Shown: positions 1 through 6,717, counted from the first letter of the stretch. The stretch is DNA of 19,381 nt from an uncultured Collinsella sp. (GCA_900544755.1 UQWQ01000038.1:1-19381), one strand, 5' to 3'. A program made the numbers and translations. Notes: generated by a model not told the origin, from the sequence alone.

Positions 1-174
1 CTTAAAGCCCGGGTTCCATGCAAAGGCGTCGCGCACTTCTTGCATGTTGCGGCGGATGCCCGCCTCGTCGTATAGATGAAACGGCGTGGGGAACTGCTCG
101 ACGATATGCTCGAGCGTCTCCTTGTCCACAAACGGCTGCTTGGCCGCATATGCCTCGTTGGGAGTCAATGACAT
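1..174 (-). CDS. lysA: Diaminopimelate decarboxylase-like protein, N-terminal fragment
   Basis: Only the first 58 codons are in the window; the gene runs off the left edge. The visible protein has FPTPFHLYDE at residues 28-37, followed by an AGIRRNMQEV helix and FAWNPGFK at the cut. This is the usual N-terminus of fold-type III PLP decarboxylases of the LysA type, just before the EYFAVKA lysine-containing strand. LysA converts meso-diaminopimelate to L-lysine in the cytoplasm. The ATG at 174 has a modest GAGG about 10 nt upstream. It is transcribed divergently from the M20 amidohydrolase. The PLP lysine and the C-terminal half are not visible, so another amino-acid decarboxylase of the same fold is possible. 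Confidence 0.72.
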   Translation of the reverse strand, partial: MSLTPNEAYAAKQPFVDKETLEHIVEQFPTPFHLYDEAGIRRNMQEVRDAFAWNPGFK

Positions 175-553
175 GTCCCGTAAACCTCGCTATCCAGACG
201 GCGCTACCTGCGCATCGAATCCGCATAGCGTGGACCCAATGTCCGGATAGCGCTCCCGCATTGCTGCAGACAGTCCTGCGGGTGTTTCCCGCAGGCCCAC
301 CAGGCTGTTCGTGCCCGAAAAACCCAGTTCGGCGGGTTTCGCCTCCCCGCGGGGTCAAAGCCTGCCGGCTCGCCCGCGGCTCTTCGTGCCCGCGCCTCTA
401 TCAAGTGGTAACGACCCTACCACGTTGCACTTTACCAAACAAGAGTATTCGTATATAACGTTTAAAAAATGCAGGGATATGCTGGAAATAAGGGTGTGGC
501 AATCTTGCGGCACAATAGATGGCAATCGACGCGCACCCATGAAAGGAACCTCT
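175..553. other. Divergent intergenic region with GC hairpins
   Basis: This 379-bp region separates the divergent lysA-like and amidohydrolase genes. No convincing gene is seen. It holds a perfect 8-bp hairpin, CCTGCGGG at 275-282 and CCCGCAGG at 288-295 with loop TGTTT. It also holds a smaller GGCG/CGCC hairpin at 331-343 and the palindrome CCCCGCGGGG at 345-354. An AT-rich stretch at 431-470 contains TATATAAC and is the likeliest place for promoters. I cannot identify a T-box or lysine riboswitch upstream of the lysA-like gene. The hairpins could belong to its leader RNA. Confidence 0.4.
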
Positions 554-1741
554 ATGACCGAGCTCCAAGAACTCCGCCGCTATCGGCGCGACTTGCACAG
601 GATCCCGGAGCTCGACTTCGATCTTCCGCAGACGATCGCCTATATCGAGGGTGTGTTGGCGCCGCTCGCCTGCGAGGTGGCCCATCCGTGTCCCAGCTGC
701 GTCTGCGCTTTCTTCGACGCTGGCGTTGGTGCCGCGCATGCCACGGCGATTCGCACCGACATGGATGCGCTGCCCATTGTGGAGGCGACGGGCGCGGCTT
801 TCGCCTCGTCTCATCCCGGCAAGATGCACGCTTGCGGGCACGATGGGCACATGGCCATGGCGCTTGCCGCAGCGACGTATGTCGACCGTGCGATTCGCGA
901 GCGGCCGGGTGTCATTAAGCGTAACGTGCTCTTTGCGTTCCAGCCTGCCGAGGAGACGACCGGTGGTGCCAAGACGGTATGCGAGAGCGGTGTGTTCGAG
1001 CGCTATGGTGCCGACCGTATCTTTGGCTTTCACGTGTGGCCCGACCTTCCCGCCGGCACGCTGGCGAGCTGTCCCGGTCCATTGCTAGCGCGTTCGAGCG
1101 AGACGCATGTGCACATTCACGGGATGAGCATCCATATCGCCAAGACCTATGGCGTACCGGTCGAGGAGTCGCACGATGCCGCATTGGCGGCAGCGAAGTT
1201 TTTGGTTGCCGAGCGCGAGCTGATGGACGAGTTGGGCGCCGACGAGCCCTGTATCGGTAAGTTTGGTCTGCTGCGGGCCGGTACGGTTTGCAACGCGGTG
1301 GCGGGGGAGGCCCACGTGGCCGGCAGTCTGCGCGTGTTTACGGACGATATGTTCGACCGTGCGCGAGAGGGCGTGCGCCGCGTGCTCGATGAGGCGTGTG
1401 CTGCAACGGGCTGCGCGTACGATCTCGATTTTGCTGAAGGGTATCCGCCGGTCGACAACGACCCCGAGCTGTTTGCCCGAATCGCGCCCGCTCTGCCCGA
1501 ATTGCAGCTCGTGGACGAGCCGCTGCTAATCGCCGAGGATTTCGCGTTCTATCAGCGGCATCTGCCGGGCGTGTTCTTCTTGCTGGGCACGGGCGTGCCA
1601 GAGGGCCAAGACAACCCGAGTGATTCGGATGGCTGCCCCGCCTATGCAACAAGCGCCCTGCATACCGATAGCATGCTCTTTGACGAGGAAATCCTACTCA
1701 AGGGCCTCGATGTCTACAAACGATTGCTTTTGCTTGACTAA
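554..1741 (+). CDS. M20D family metal-dependent amidohydrolase
   Basis: A 395-residue cytoplasmic M20D peptidase/amidohydrolase, a normal length for the family. These enzymes remove N-acyl groups from amino acids using a di-metal centre. Visible motifs are HRIPELDF near residue 15, RTDMDALP at 67-74, the metal-binding CGHDGH at 94-99, the catalytic Glu pair in PAEETTGGA at 133-134, FGFHVW with His160, and IAEDFAFYQRHLPGVFFLLGTG near the C-terminus. The start at 554 follows GAAAGGA with about 6 nt spacing; the frame is open further upstream but without a better site. Hippurate hydrolase, IAA-amino-acid hydrolase and N-acetyl-diaminopimelate deacetylase all belong here. The lysA-like neighbour makes the last tempting, but substrate cannot be read from sequence. 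The dimerisation domain carries GMSIHIAKTYG rather than the common GGHAAxPH-type motif. Confidence 0.88.
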   Translation: MTELQELRRYRRDLHRIPELDFDLPQTIAYIEGVLAPLACEVAHPCPSCVCAFFDAGVGAAHATAIRTDMDALPIVEATGAAFASSHPGKMHACGHDGHMAMALAAATYVDRAIRERPGVIKRNVLFAFQPAEETTGGAKTVCESGVFERYGADRIFGFHVWPDLPAGTLASCPGPLLARSSETHVHIHGMSIHIAKTYGVPVEESHDAALAAAKFLVAERELMDELGADEPCIGKFGLLRAGTVCNAVAGEAHVAGSLRVFTDDMFDRAREGVRRVLDEACAATGCAYDLDFAEGYPPVDNDPELFARIAPALPELQLVDEPLLIAEDFAFYQRHLPGVFFLLGTGVPEGQDNPSDSDGCPAYATSALHTDSMLFDEEILLKGLDVYKRLLLLD

Positions 1742-1755
1742 GGCGTGAAGGACTA

Positions 1756-1832
1756 TTTGTTCTAGATAATACGAACAAACGTACGATATAATAGAGATGT
1801 AAGTCTATAGAAACGTTTGACGTTACTAACGT
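1756..1832 (+). promoter_or_regulatory. Promoter and palindromic operator candidates for higBA
   Basis: A consensus -10 box, TATAAT, lies at 1787-1792. Just upstream is an inverted repeat, TTTGTTC at 1756-1762 and GAACAAA at 1773-1779, with centres about 17 bp apart. Downstream, in the 5' leader, is a perfect palindrome ACGTTA-C-TAACGT at 1820-1832. HigA-type antitoxins usually repress their own operon by binding palindromes near the promoter, so both dyads are candidate operators. No good -35 hexamer is seen at standard spacing. Confidence 0.5.
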
Positions 1833-1843
1833 AAGGCGATACT

Positions 1844-2125
1844 ATGATTGCATCGTATAAAGATGAGGATACCGAACGCTTTGCCATGGGTGTGCGGGTC
1901 AGGAAGTTCGTGCCTTTTGAGCGTGTTGCGTTGAGGAAGATTAGCCAACTGCAGGTTTGTGCATCGCTTGATGATCTTCGCGTTCCACCAGGCAACCGCC
2001 TAGAAGCTTTGAAGGGCGATCGTGCCGGTCAATATAGCATCCGTGTTAACGAGCGCTATCGGGTCTGTTTTGAGTGGAGACAGGGGATGGCTTGGAATGT
2101 CGAAATCGTCGATTATCACAAGTGA
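1844..2125 (+). CDS. higB: HigB/RelE-family type II toxin
   Basis: A 93-residue HigB-like protein. It has the family core: DEDTERFAMG near the N-terminus, SLDDLRVPPGNRLEALKGDR in the middle, then GQYSIRVNERYRVCFEW and the C-terminal VEIVDYHK. HigB toxins are ribosome-dependent mRNA endonucleases of the RelE/ParE fold; growth inhibition follows when the antitoxin is lost. The start has an AAGGCG site about 6 nt upstream. The toxin gene comes first and overlaps the antitoxin gene by 29 nt. This toxin-first order is characteristic of higBA. The length is complete and no key region is missing. Confidence 0.88.
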   Translation: MIASYKDEDTERFAMGVRVRKFVPFERVALRKISQLQVCASLDDLRVPPGNRLEALKGDRAGQYSIRVNERYRVCFEWRQGMAWNVEIVDYHK

Positions 2126-2438
2126 TGAGACTGCGTCCGATTTGCTGCCGCCGGTGACTCCTGGTGAGCTTCTCAAAGAGGATTTTCTTGTCCCCATGGG
2201 CATTTCGCAATATCGCCTTGCTAAGGAGACTGGGATTCCGGCCCAGCGCATTGGGCAGATTATCTTGGGAAGGCGTCGCGTGACGGCCGACACCGACCTT
2301 CGCCTTTGTCGCTACTTTGGTCTGACGGATGGTTATTGGCTGCGCGCCCAGATAGCGTTTGATCTCGAGGCGGAGAAGAGGCGCATCGAACCGGAACTGG
2401 ATAAGATCGTTCCTGTTCAGCAGGCTATAGCATTGTAG
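2097..2438 (+). CDS. higA: HigA-family antitoxin, XRE helix-turn-helix
   Basis: A 113-residue HigA-type antitoxin. It contains PVTPGELLKEDFLVPMGISQ, then a Xre helix-turn-helix spanning QYRLAKETGIPAQRIGQIILGRRRVTADTDLRLCRYFG (split here as one region, about residues 38-72), and a C-terminal helical tail for dimerisation and toxin contact. It should neutralise HigB by direct binding and repress the operon. The ATG at 2097 lies inside higB, with an AGGGG about 11 nt upstream. No later in-frame start precedes the conserved PPVTPGE segment. Translation is probably coupled to higB. Confidence 0.87.
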   Translation: MSKSSIITSDETASDLLPPVTPGELLKEDFLVPMGISQYRLAKETGIPAQRIGQIILGRRRVTADTDLRLCRYFGLTDGYWLRAQIAFDLEAEKRRIEPELDKIVPVQQAIAL

Positions 2439-2467
2439 TGTTCAAAGATGTTGAGGTTGGAGTGACG

Positions 2468-2791
2468 ATGGGGCGACGCCGACAATCTGCCGTTTATAGT
2501 CCCGGTGGGTGTGGATGCGGCTTGTTATTGCTTCCGGTTATTGCCGTGAGCATTGGCGTGATGTTTGCGCTTGCCGGGTTGGCAGCAGCGGCACTCGTGC
2601 TGTTGATTGTGGCCATTGGCGTGACGATCTGGCTGTGTCGTTCTCGCGAACAGCGCCGTGCCGAAGGCAAGAGCAATGTTGGATGGACCATCTTTTTGGT
2701 TATTGCCTATCTGCTGAGCATCAGTTACCTGGCGTTCTTTATCCTGCTGCTCATTAGCACCTTTACCGGGGAATCCGTCACGGTGGGTTGA
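2468..2791 (+). CDS. Small membrane protein, three predicted helices, unknown function
   Basis: A 107-residue protein beginning MGRRRQSAVYSPGG, followed by a CGCG cluster. It has hydrophobic segments at about residues 18-35, 36-56 and 77-98, separated by a basic cytosolic loop (CRSREQRRAEGKSN). The ATG at 2468 is chosen because GGAG lies 5 nt upstream. A GTG at 2438 overlapping the higA stop is in frame but has a poorer site. It follows higBA in the same direction with a 29-nt gap, so may be co-transcribed. I do not recognise the family. The short Cys/Gly-rich patch before the first helix is unusual. Confidence 0.7.
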   Translation: MGRRRQSAVYSPGGCGCGLLLLPVIAVSIGVMFALAGLAAAALVLLIVAIGVTIWLCRSREQRRAEGKSNVGWTIFLVIAYLLSISYLAFFILLLISTFTGESVTVG

Positions 2792-2810
2792 TATACTGCC
2801 AGCGGACGGT

Positions 2811-2827
2811 CGCGCAAAGCGCGTTTG
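2811..2827 (+). terminator. Weak hairpin after small membrane gene
   Basis: CGCGC at 2811-2815 and GCGCG at 2819-2823 form a 5-bp stem with an AAA loop, followed by TTT. It lies 20 nt past the stop of the small membrane protein. The stem is short and the T tract brief, so this is at best a weak terminator. Confidence 0.25.
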
Positions 2828-2896
2828 CTCGGCGTTTGGATAACTGCATGGGCCGTTTACCGCAACCTTAGCTCACAGCTAATGAATTCAAGTTCA

Positions 2897-2952
2897 ATCC
2901 TTCCTACGATGTGCTGTGTGCCGGCGCGGTAGCCGGATCGTAGGAAGGATGC
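2897..2952 (+). promoter_or_regulatory. Shine-Dalgarno-sequestering hairpin upstream of the lipoprotein gene
   Basis: ATCCTTCCTACGAT at 2897-2910 is the perfect reverse complement of ATCGTAGGAAGGAT at 2937-2950. In RNA this gives a 14-bp stem around a 26-nt loop. A second 5-bp hairpin, CCGGC at 2921-2925 with GCCGG at 2932-2936, stacks inside. The 3' arm contains the whole ribosome-binding site AGGAAGGA of the lipoprotein gene, only 2 nt from its ATG. The structure would hide the site until opened by an RNA, a protein, heat or a translating ribosome. There is no T tract, so it is not an intrinsic terminator. Confidence 0.7.
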
Positions 2953-3498
2953 ATGATGAAAAAGCTCGATAACGAAGTACTGCTGAGCCGTCGCGCTGCA
3001 CTTGGCGCATTCGCCACCGTCGCCTTGGGGAGTGCCGGTCTTCTTTCCGGGTGTGGTAGCGATAAGGCGACCATCACCGAGGACGCTGGCGATGGCGACA
3101 AGAAGGAAGAGGCGAAGAAGGAAGAGCAGTCTACGACTGACTTGGCGGTTGGTACGACGGTGACCACGACTGCTGGCCTTTCCGTCGTCGTCGATTCCGT
3201 CCAGCCCGGTCTCACAAATTTTGACGGTTCGACCATGACGGGTATTCACGTCACGTACGTCAACAATGGCGATGAGGGCGCAGATTACAATATTTACGAC
3301 TGGAAGGGCGAGGACGCCAATGGCGCTCAACAGAATCAGGGTTACTACAGCGAGGGCTCCGATGAGCTGCAGTCTGGTACCCTTGCCGCCGGTGGCTCCG
3401 TGGCGGGCAATATCTACTTTGATGGTGACATCAAGAAGGCACTCTATTTTGCCAACATGTTTGATAAGTCCGCGACTGCGAGCTGGGTGCTCGCCTAA
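2953..3498 (+). CDS. Secreted lipoprotein, DUF4352-like domain
   Basis: A 181-residue exported lipoprotein. The N-terminus has twin arginines (LSRRAALG, R13-R14), a hydrophobic stretch and a lipobox LLSGC with Cys34, so a Tat or Sec signal processed by lipoprotein signal peptidase is expected. A charged, low-complexity linker (about residues 38-60, rich in D, E, K) follows. The rest is a beta-rich module of the kind seen in DUF4352 proteins, with a repeated TTT-type strand, VVVDSVQPG, and ADYNIYDWKGEDANG. Such domains are immunoglobulin-like and of unknown role at the cell surface. Two adjacent ATGs occur (2953, 2956); the second has the better spacing of 7 nt from AGGAAGG. The upstream hairpin probably controls translation. 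Confidence 0.8.
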   Translation: MMKKLDNEVLLSRRAALGAFATVALGSAGLLSGCGSDKATITEDAGDGDKKEEAKKEEQSTTDLAVGTTVTTTAGLSVVVDSVQPGLTNFDGSTMTGIHVTYVNNGDEGADYNIYDWKGEDANGAQQNQGYYSEGSDELQSGTLAAGGSVAGNIYFDGDIKKALYFANMFDKSATASWVLA

Positions 3499-3536
3499 CT
3501 TGTTGCCGCTATTGACCGTATGGGAGGTGAAGTCGT

Positions 3537-3959
3537 ATGCCCGATAAAAAGCTGACCGAGGAGTTGCTCAATGAGCTTCTCGATGCGCCGAACATCGATG
3601 GCTATATCAGGGAGCACGACTTTGCCGCCCCGTCGCTTTCGGACTACCTGAAGCAGCTGCTGCAGGAAAAGGGCTTGGAGCGCTCGCGCGTGGTTCGTAT
3701 GGCCGATCTCAATGAGACCTTTGGCTATCAGATCTTTACTGGTGCGCGTCACCCGAGTCGCAATAAGGTGCTGCAGATTGCCTTTGCGATGGCGCTGACG
3801 CTCAAAGAGGCCAACCGTGCGCTGACGGCTGCCGGGGTAAGCGTCCTTAACTGCAAGGATCGCCGCGATGCGATTATCATCTTTTGCATCGATCGCGGGT
3901 GCAGCCTCCAAAAGGTCAACGAGGAGCTGTATCGCTTTGGCGAGGAGACGGTGAGTTAG
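3537..3959 (+). CDS. Helix-turn-helix protein paired with a Ser/Thr kinase
   Basis: A 140-residue soluble protein. The start is firm: GGGAGGTGA lies 6 nt before the ATG. Residues about 32-100 look like a Xre/phage-repressor type helix-turn-helix: SLSDYLKQLLQEKGLERSRV, then ADLNETFGYQIFTGARHPSR and KVLQIAFAMALTLKEANRAL. The C-terminal 40 residues are an additional helical segment with two cysteines. Its stop is about 100 nt before the Ser/Thr kinase gene, in the same direction. Small HTH genes of this type next to kinase genes occur in other Gram-positives, which suggests a regulator that is a partner or substrate of the kinase. That link is inference. Confidence 0.72.
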   Translation: MPDKKLTEELLNELLDAPNIDGYIREHDFAAPSLSDYLKQLLQEKGLERSRVVRMADLNETFGYQIFTGARHPSRNKVLQIAFAMALTLKEANRALTAAGVSVLNCKDRRDAIIIFCIDRGCSLQKVNEELYRFGEETVS

Positions 3960-4009
3960 CGGCTGATATCTGAGCCGGCGGAGCTGTCGAACAACGATGC
4001 AAACGAACG

Positions 4010-4057
4010 GGGCGCGGATGCCATGGGGTGTCTGCGCCCTGCGCTATGATGGAGGCT
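4010..4057 (+). promoter_or_regulatory. Hairpin and -10-like box before the kinase gene
   Basis: Positions 4010-4022 pair with 4027-4039 as a 13-bp stem with three G-U pairs and loop ATGG, the outer part being GGGCGC/GCGCCC. It could end transcripts from the helix-turn-helix gene, though no T tract follows. Immediately after it, TATGAT at 4045-4050 ends 7 nt before the ATG at 4058. That is the spacing of a -10 box that would start a leaderless or near-leaderless mRNA. No matching -35 is seen. Confidence 0.35.
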
Positions 4058-5437
4058 ATGGATACTCAGACCCCAACATATCCCGATGACGAGCTGACCG
4101 CAGCGCTTGCCGAGCACCTGGCGTCGCTCGATCGCGACGACAGCTATCGCGTGGAGCGTGTACTTAAGCGCTCGTCCGTTGAAACAACCGAGCTCGTGTA
4201 CTTTGAAGGAACCGGCGGTGGTTCGCTCGGCCCCTTTGTCCGTAAACGCATCGATGCTTCGGCTCAAATCGGCGGGGCATACGAGCGTCTGTTTGCCGCT
4301 CAGCGGGCAGGCAGGCGTTTTGAGCGCCTGCCCAGAATCGTCGATTGCCGTCGTATGGGCGACGATCTCAACGTGGTTATGGAATACATCGAAGGGGAGA
4401 CGCTCGAGGCGCTGGTGGACCGTCTGGGAGCCACCCCAGATTATGCGCACGAAATGTATCCTGCCCTTTGCGACGCCGTGGGCGAGCTCCACGCCGGTTT
4501 TGCAATGGCGGGGGAGACGTCGGCGCCGGTGATCCATCGCGACCTCAAGCCGTCGAATATCATCGTGACGGGTGCGAACCGTACGCTCGATGACGGCCTG
4601 ACGTTTTCGTCGCTGGTGATTATCGACTTGGGGATCGCACGTGTATGGCGCGATGGCGCCGATGCCGACACCGTCAAGTTTGGCACGCGACCCTATGCGC
4701 CGCCCGAGCAGTATGGGTTTGGGCAGACGAGTGTGCGAAGCGACGTCTACGCACTTGGCGCCCTGTTGTTCTTCTGCTTGACGGGAGTCGACCCTAAACC
4801 AGGGCTCGACATGCGCGAGCAATGCGAGGCGCGTGGCATTCCCACTCAACTTGCCGATGTCATCTGCATGTCGATGGCGCTCGACCCGGCCAAGCGTTTT
4901 GCGAGTGCGGAAACGTTGGGACGGGCGACGCGCGCGGCATACGACCTGAGTCGCCCCGTGCGGCCTCCTGCGCCTGCGCCTATCCGTACTCCGGCATCGG
5001 AGACGGCGTTGACGCCCCAGGGGCTCCGAAACCCCGCAGGGCTTCCTAGACCTGCCGCCTCCGCTGCATGCGGTCTGCTCTCTCGTGTTCCGGAGTCTCT
5101 GGGGCGCATTTGGAATACGCTCGTCTGCTTCTCGCTGCTTGTGTTCTTTGCCGGAAGTCACTTTGCCGTCTTTCATCCCACGGGAGCAAACCAAAGCTAC
5201 CCGACGTGGCTTCTCATAATCGAGTATTTTTTCTTTGTCGATGGCCTTATGGTGCTTATGCATTTTGCGCCGCTCGATAAGCGCCGTCTTCGTCGGCGAT
5301 TCGCACTGCTCGACAGCTATCGCGGCAAGAAACTCGCGAAACTCTGGCTCAAGGCATTGGGTGTGCTGCTCCTATGCATGATCGTCATAGTCGCGGTTGC
5401 CAATGCGACCGGCGTCGTCGATACCTCCGCTACCTAA
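4058..5437 (+). CDS. Membrane-anchored Ser/Thr protein kinase, no PASTA domains
   Basis: A 459-residue Hanks-type kinase. The candidate ATP lysine is K63 (FVRKRID). The catalytic loop is VIHRDLKPSN at 158-167 with D162, K164 and N167. The metal motif is DLG (D190) rather than DFG, and the activation segment ends GTRPYAPPEQYG with PPE in place of APE. SDVYALG marks helix F. After the kinase domain (about 28-295) comes a Pro/Ala-rich linker, then three hydrophobic helices at about 352-372, 384-404 and 430-452. The usual extracellular PASTA sensor is absent. The start is ambiguous. ATG 4058 has GGAGG only 2 nt upstream and may be leaderless; ATG 4046, ATG 4049 and GTG 4028 are in frame, but the last sits inside a stable hairpin. 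Convergent with the muralytic gene. Confidence 0.88.
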   Translation: MDTQTPTYPDDELTAALAEHLASLDRDDSYRVERVLKRSSVETTELVYFEGTGGGSLGPFVRKRIDASAQIGGAYERLFAAQRAGRRFERLPRIVDCRRMGDDLNVVMEYIEGETLEALVDRLGATPDYAHEMYPALCDAVGELHAGFAMAGETSAPVIHRDLKPSNIIVTGANRTLDDGLTFSSLVIIDLGIARVWRDGADADTVKFGTRPYAPPEQYGFGQTSVRSDVYALGALLFFCLTGVDPKPGLDMREQCEARGIPTQLADVICMSMALDPAKRFASAETLGRATRAAYDLSRPVRPPAPAPIRTPASETALTPQGLRNPAGLPRPAASAACGLLSRVPESLGRIWNTLVCFSLLVFFAGSHFAVFHPTGANQSYPTWLLIIEYFFFVDGLMVLMHFAPLDKRRLRRRFALLDSYRGKKLAKLWLKALGVLLLCMIVIVAVANATGVVDTSAT

Positions 5438-5441
5438 AAGA

Positions 5442-5464
5442 AAAGGGCCCCATTGGGGCCCTTT
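5442..5464. terminator. Bidirectional intrinsic terminator
   Basis: AAAGGGCCCC at 5442-5451 and GGGGCCCTTT at 5455-5464 form a perfect 10-bp stem with loop ATT between the convergent kinase and muralytic genes. On the minus strand the stem is followed by TTTTCTTTT, making it strongest for the muralytic gene. It lies 4 nt past the kinase stop. Confidence 0.88.
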
Positions 5465-5474
5465 GCAGTTGCAC

Positions 5475-6608
5475 TTAGATGCGGTTCATCTGGCCGGCGA
5501 CCTTGTTGTACCAGTCCTGCCACGTGGGCGGGCAGTACTTTTTGGCAGCTGCCGGGGTAAGGGTGGAGCCGTAGTTGGCGCCCAGATAGGCAACGTGAGC
5601 GGAGATGCCCTCGCTCCAGCTGCCAAAGCTGCGCCAACCGCCGCCACGGGCACTCCAGCCCCAGGCGTTGTAAGAATTGGCGCAATAAGCACCCTTGGTG
5701 CTCTCGATGCAGGCGATGGCGGGGGACCAACGGGGGTCGACACCGGTATTCCAAGCGGCGACGGCAAAGTTATAGCCCTGGCCTGCCATGGGGGAGCCGG
5801 CGAGATAATTGTCGATGCGGCTCGTCCACTCATTAATGAACGAATCGTAATCGGAGCTACCGGTATTGGCGTTGTTCACCGTGGTGTCGATGGTGGTGTT
5901 GGTGTTGGTGGCCTGGCTGCTGGAATTGCTGCCGCTTACGCCCTCGCCCGAGATCTTCTCGGCGGCAGCGGCCTTATCGGCCTCAAGCTTGGCAAGCTCG
6001 GCGGCATTTTCCTGCTCGGCTTTTGCCTGCGCCTCGCTGCGGAGCTGCTGGGCCTGAGCCAACGCATCCTCGGCGTTTTTCTGCTCTGCCTCAAGCTGAG
6101 ACTTGGCCTGCTGGAGCTCAGCCTTGTTCTGCTCGAGTTCGGTTTGCATGTTATTGAGCTGTTCGATCTCGTCGACGCTCGAGCTCGTGATCTGGTTGGT
6201 GTATTTGCAGGTCGTGATGAACTCACCCAGGCTCTGCGCGTTGACCAGGAAGCTCACGATGGGGTTGGTGCCCTTCTGATACTTGTACAGATCGCGCATG
6301 GCGGAGCTTGCTTTGGCCTGCTGCTCGGGAAGCTTGGCCTCGATTTCCTCGATGCTTGCCTCATTGGAGTCAATCTGCTTTTGCAGGTCATCGAGTTTGG
6401 TGCGGGCGTCGTTGTAGGCGCTCGTGGCGGCTTCGATCTTCTGCTGGGCTGCGGAAAGCTGGTCCTGCGTTGCCTGCGAGGCGGCATACGCCGCAACGGG
6501 GGAGAGCATCGGCGTGGCCGTCAGCGCAACGGCGAGCGCGGCGCTCGTGATGATACGAGCCGGCTTCGACGCAATGAGCGCTGCGGTGCGATGATTCGAA
6601 TGCTGCAT
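5475..6608 (-). CDS. Secreted coiled-coil muralytic enzyme, lytic-transglycosylase-like C-terminus
   Basis: A 377-residue exported protein. A signal peptide with a hydrophobic core occupies about residues 18-42, ending near VAAYAA. Two long coiled-coil segments follow (about 45-125 and 150-225, rich in A, E, Q and K), as in the CwlO/PcsB type of cell-wall hydrolases. A Ser/Thr/Asn-rich linker leads to a catalytic domain at about 285-377. This domain has FAVAAWNTGVDPRWSPAIACIESTKG, with likely catalytic Glu302, and NSYNAWGWSARGGGWRSFGSW, resembling lysozyme-like or glucosaminidase-type muralytic folds rather than NlpC/P60. It probably cleaves peptidoglycan glycan strands outside the cell, controlled by the coiled coil. 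ATG 6608 is chosen because AGAGGG lies about 5 nt upstream; an in-frame TTG at 6623 is poorer. Confidence 0.82.
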   Translation of the reverse strand: MQHSNHRTAALIASKPARIITSAALAVALTATPMLSPVAAYAASQATQDQLSAAQQKIEAATSAYNDARTKLDDLQKQIDSNEASIEEIEAKLPEQQAKASSAMRDLYKYQKGTNPIVSFLVNAQSLGEFITTCKYTNQITSSSVDEIEQLNNMQTELEQNKAELQQAKSQLEAEQKNAEDALAQAQQLRSEAQAKAEQENAAELAKLEADKAAAAEKISGEGVSGSNSSSQATNTNTTIDTTVNNANTGSSDYDSFINEWTSRIDNYLAGSPMAGQGYNFAVAAWNTGVDPRWSPAIACIESTKGAYCANSYNAWGWSARGGGWRSFGSWSEGISAHVAYLGANYGSTLTPAAAKKYCPPTWQDWYNKVAGQMNRI

Positions 6609-6670
6609 CCAGTCCCTCTGCAATCAATCGTAGGTTATGGTTCGAACGGTATTCTACTACTGCTTTCGAC

Positions 6671-6717
6671 CTCAACTTGAACCTTAAAGGTTCCAAAGGG
6701 TCAAGTTGAACTTGAGG
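6671..6717. repeat. Nested dyads built on TCAACTTGA
   Basis: GAACCTT-A-AAGGTTC at 6679-6693 is a perfect palindrome, and CAAGTT-G-AACTTG at 6702-6714 is another. TCAACTTGA at 6672-6680 is also the exact complement of TCAAGTTGA at 6701-6709, so larger stems can form. A related direct copy, TCAACTTTAACGTTA, begins at 6767 and matches TCAACTTGAACCTTA at 12 of 15 positions. The half-sites resemble MerR-family operators; the known SoxR box is CCTCAAGTTAACTTGAGG. A regulator binding here is inferred, not shown. Confidence 0.55.

Noticed and set aside
175..460. T-box or lysine riboswitch upstream of the lysA-like gene
   Set aside because: GC hairpins are present but no T-box AGGGTGGNACCGCG-like core or recognisable lysine riboswitch signature was found.
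311..553. Longer N-terminus of the M20 amidohydrolase
   Set aside because: The extra 81 residues cover hairpins and the AT-rich promoter area and have no homology-like features; ATG 554 has a good ribosome-binding site.
2897..2950. Invertible DNA switch bounded by the 14-bp inverted repeats
   Set aside because: The 26-bp segment between repeats is too short for a promoter and no recombinase gene is nearby; an RNA stem is the simpler reading, though read data could test inversion.
3956..5263. Minus-strand open frame of 435 codons opposite the kinase gene
   Set aside because: Arg/His-rich composition and no motifs; the kinase on the other strand has complete catalytic motifs.
5397..6680. Plus-strand open frame of 427 codons
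   Set aside because: Antisense of the coiled-coil muralytic enzyme; apparent Leu/Gly/Val richness is the reverse of Glu/Gln/Ala codons.
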